A program made the position numbers and the translations under genes. The notes under the pieces were generated by a model. The model did not search any database, was not told the origin of the DNA, and saw nothing but the letters and a program-made list of their open reading frames with translations. This document shows, piece after piece, positions 61,733 to 64,000 of a stretch of 64,000 bases of DNA. Location: IMG/VR virus record IMGVR_UViG_3300021197_000993, positions 1 to 64,000 of that record. One strand, 5' to 3'. Source of the DNA: a virus. Numbering within the stretch: position 1 is the stretch's first letter; the number at the start of each line of letters is the position of its first letter.

Positions 61733-64000
61733 TTATTGCGAATCCTGTTGTTGACTTTGGTCAATATGCGCTTGAGGCTGATATGGAGGGAACGCCGCCA
61801 TACCTTCTCTCAACTCTTGCCCTGCGACTTGTCGTTGACGATATGCCGTTCTTGGGTTTTGCATCACCGGCGGCATGTTCGGGTCCGGTTGCGCTGGCCG
61901 ACGGCGGTCTACACTCGCGTCAAACCTTTGTCGCGCAATTTCTTGGCGTTCATCAAAGTCCATCGGTTGTTGTTCACCATTGACTTGTTTATTTGCGTAG
62001 TCGTAATGAGCCATCGTATCATAATTGTGTGGTCGCAATGTAGGATGCGCGAATGCTGACATCGTTTTCATGTTTGTAAGTTTCTTCATCACATCATCGG
62101 GTAGCGCGCCTTCTTTGTAAGCGCGTTGCAATTCTTCGTAGTTGTCAAACCCGTCAATACCTTCTTGTCCTTGCATCAGTTTGGTGAGGTCTTCTTGCAT
62201 AGACCAGTTTGGACGCAAATGATAACGCATCATATCCAACATCGTATCAAACTTACTACCGTCAAGTTCCGACATTGCTTCTCCCTTGTCCAGCATTTTG
62301 TCTACTTCAACCGGCTCAATAGTGGTCGTTGGGTTTCCGTTTCCGTCTTTGCCGTATTGAGCATGGCTGAAACCAAGTTGGTCGCCGACTTTTTCTGTGA
62401 TGTTTCTCATCACTTCTGCCTTGAATGCTTTCGGGTCAAGAACGAAGTCGCCACGATTACCGCGCGGAATGTGATGTTTCTTGATGAGGCCCATTTTACC
62501 TTTACCTTTATCCATGCTTTTTTCATCCGCGTAGCCGTAAAGTTTTGCTACTTCGTCATAGAACAATTCGGGGTTGTATTGTTCTTTCTGTTGCCCGAAT
62601 TGTTCAATCGTCAACCCTTCGGGTATAAACGGATGGTCAAGAGGATTTGCGTGGTCAGCCAAGAAAATCTCCAACCCTTTGAGTTTAGCGTATTGAAGAT
62701 ACATTGCGCGTATCTGCTTATTCAATTTAGAGGTGTAATCGCCACCAATACTTCGTCTACGACCGTTTTGTATCGTTGAAAGCATGTTTCCAACATCCTT
62801 CGCTCCGTTTTCTTTGAACGCTTTGGTAAGTTCATCGCTGAATGACAGCCCTTCTTCAACCATGTCGTAATTCTCCAAAGGCATTCCAGCGCGATTAGAA
62901 ACTTCTGTGAGGTCAGCATGTTCAAGCCCAGTTGCCTTTTTCATAACCATAGGTAGGTTCTTCAAACCACCAATAGAGTCTACAATAGGTTTCAATTTTT
63001 CATCCGACAAATCGTGTTCGCGCTGTTTCATTTTAATGAGGCGACGCGCTTCTTTGTTATTGGCGAAGAAGTCTTCCATATCCTCAAAACGAATATCGCG
63101 AGGTTGCGCATTTGTTCGCGACGGGTCAAACAAACCTTCGCTTATTTCAGTTGGCGTTAAGAAACGACCGTGATAGAAGTGCAATGGTGGGTAATGCTGA
63201 AACTTCATCGGTAGTTCACCCGAAAATACATCATCAACTCCCAAATTGAATGCACCTTTTTCATCAACGGGTAAAGTTGGGGTTTGAGGCATTCTACCCT
63301 TCTCATCCGGGTCAACCGTGAAGTGCATCTCGGCCATCTCTTGCAACTCTTGCAGGTCATCGTTGAGTGAATGCATGTCATCGTTATGTAGACTGTGCGA
63401 ATCGGGTTGTAGCAATCTGTTAATGTAATCTTGCGCTTCTTCAATGAAGGCATCCTTTTCGTTTTGAGTCATACTGTTGCCGCTCTTTGCAACAAAACTT
63501 TCAATAATTTTACCAAGAATCATCACACGCTCGCGAAGAGCCGTTTTGTGGTGTGAATCCATGAAGGCGTTATGTGTGCTTTGAAAGTTCAACTGCGCTA
63601 AGGCTTGTTTTGCTGGTGTTTCTTCACCCGCTTCTTTGGTGGGTTCGGGCTTTGGATTGGCGGCGAGTTCTTTGGCGCGTTCAGCGGCGCGGGCGCGGCC
63701 TTCTTCTTCTTCTTTTTCGTAGTTGCGTCCCACATCGGGGAGTTCCGGAGCATAATCATCCATTGAGAGTGGTATGTGTTGTTTCTTTCGCGCTCGCATA
63801 AGTTGCGCGCGGCTCATGTATTTACCACTTTCAAGTGCGTCTGCGTAAACTTGCGACGGTAAGGGAATCCGCGGCATCATGTCCCTCAAGAAGTCCGGCA
63901 TATCATTTCTCAAGCGCGCATCAAACACTTGTCCGAACATTCTGTTGAGCAAATCAAACCCTTGACTCGTCATGCCGTCGTAATGGTGATTCTTTCCTTT
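61733..64000 (-). CDS. large helical protein, 5' end probably outside the window
   Basis: The frame stays open past the ATG at 63973 to the right edge, and the upstream codons (KNHHYDG) look coding. No ribosome-binding site precedes that ATG, so the gene probably starts beyond the window. At least 746 residues are present, charged and helical throughout, with an Arg/Glu/Ala-rich coiled region (~85-130), several Asp/Met-rich helices and a Pro/Gln-rich end. The style resembles the N-terminal 1500 residues of the protein at 39556-45564, but no alignment could be made by eye. It may be another large inner-virion protein. The stop is TAA 61733-61735. Confidence 0.6.
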   Translation of the reverse strand, partial: KGKNHHYDGMTSQGFDLLNRMFGQVFDARLRNDMPDFLRDMMPRIPLPSQVYADALESGKYMSRAQLMRARKKQHIPLSMDDYAPELPDVGRNYEKEEEEGRARAAERAKELAANPKPEPTKEAGEETPAKQALAQLNFQSTHNAFMDSHHKTALRERVMILGKIIESFVAKSGNSMTQNEKDAFIEEAQDYINRLLQPDSHSLHNDDMHSLNDDLQELQEMAEMHFTVDPDEKGRMPQTPTLPVDEKGAFNLGVDDVFSGELPMKFQHYPPLHFYHGRFLTPTEISEGLFDPSRTNAQPRDIRFEDMEDFFANNKEARRLIKMKQREHDLSDEKLKPIVDSIGGLKNLPMVMKKATGLEHADLTEVSNRAGMPLENYDMVEEGLSFSDELTKAFKENGAKDVGNMLSTIQNGRRRSIGGDYTSKLNKQIRAMYLQYAKLKGLEIFLADHANPLDHPFIPEGLTIEQFGQQKEQYNPELFYDEVAKLYGYADEKSMDKGKGKMGLIKKHHIPRGNRGDFVLDPKAFKAEVMRNITEKVGDQLGFSHAQYGKDGNGNPTTTIEPVEVDKMLDKGEAMSELDGSKFDTMLDMMRYHLRPNWSMQEDLTKLMQGQEGIDGFDNYEELQRAYKEGALPDDVMKKLTNMKTMSAFAHPTLRPHNYDTMAHYDYANKQVNGEQQPMDFDERQEIARQRFDASVDRRRPAQPDPNMPPVMQNPRTAYRQRQVAGQELREGMAAFPPYQPQAHIDQSQQQDSQ

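Overview
This window is most of the virion-gene half of a tailed double-stranded DNA virus. It carries HK97-type head genes (terminase, portal, protease-scaffold, major capsid protein) and a long-tail module (tail tube, frameshifted tail chaperone, tape measure, hub, fibre). No contractile sheath is recognisable, so a siphovirus-like particle is the best guess. A group II chaperonin (thermosome) beside the replication genes, strong Shine-Dalgarno sites and many Cys-pair proteins point to an archaeal host. A marine euryarchaeal (Marine Group II / magrovirus-like) virus is my inference; no host sequence proves it.

Layout. Positions 163-3827 (+ strand) hold a short early operon: an AAA+-like ATPase, a DEDDy exonuclease, the thermosome and a tiny membrane protein. 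It runs convergently into the rest, which is almost all on the - strand and is read from right to left. That order is: a large helical protein open at the right edge (61733-64000); an AT-rich intergenic region; a membrane/GTPase module (58415-61610); a probable small terminase and three large unknowns (52715-58128); the large terminase (51308-52708); five tiny basic or Cys-rich proteins (49868-51278); a LAGLIDADG-bearing head protein and the portal (46649-49878); three small head proteins and a 2002-residue protein (39556-46617); protease-scaffold and major capsid protein (36963-39559); decoration and connector genes (32704-36951); tail tube, chaperones and tape measure (27902-32683); distal tail, a 5121-residue giant protein, hub, an ADP-ribosyltransferase-like protein and fibre (6592-27905); and a few accessory genes ending in an acetyltransferase-like fusion (3793-6595).

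Most late genes are joined by ATGA or TAATG overlaps, so translation is probably coupled along very long transcripts. Several short genes (3696-3827, 30614-30760, 35636-35809, 49868-50020) were recovered by reading these junctions directly.

The main unexpected signals are: (1) a short helix motif of the form [E/D]xAWxLLK shared by at least eight otherwise unrelated virion-region proteins; (2) apparent complete absence of six 4-bp palindromes (GATC, AGCT, GTAC, TCGA, ACGT, CTAG) from every stretch checked closely; (3) a membrane-anchored Arf-like small GTPase within a membrane-protein cluster; (4) a textbook slippery heptamer for a -1 frameshift in the tail chaperone gene; (5) a LAGLIDADG fold fused to a head protein; (6) a degenerate DNA-ligase-like region in the 2002-residue protein; and (7) the 15.4-kb tail gene.
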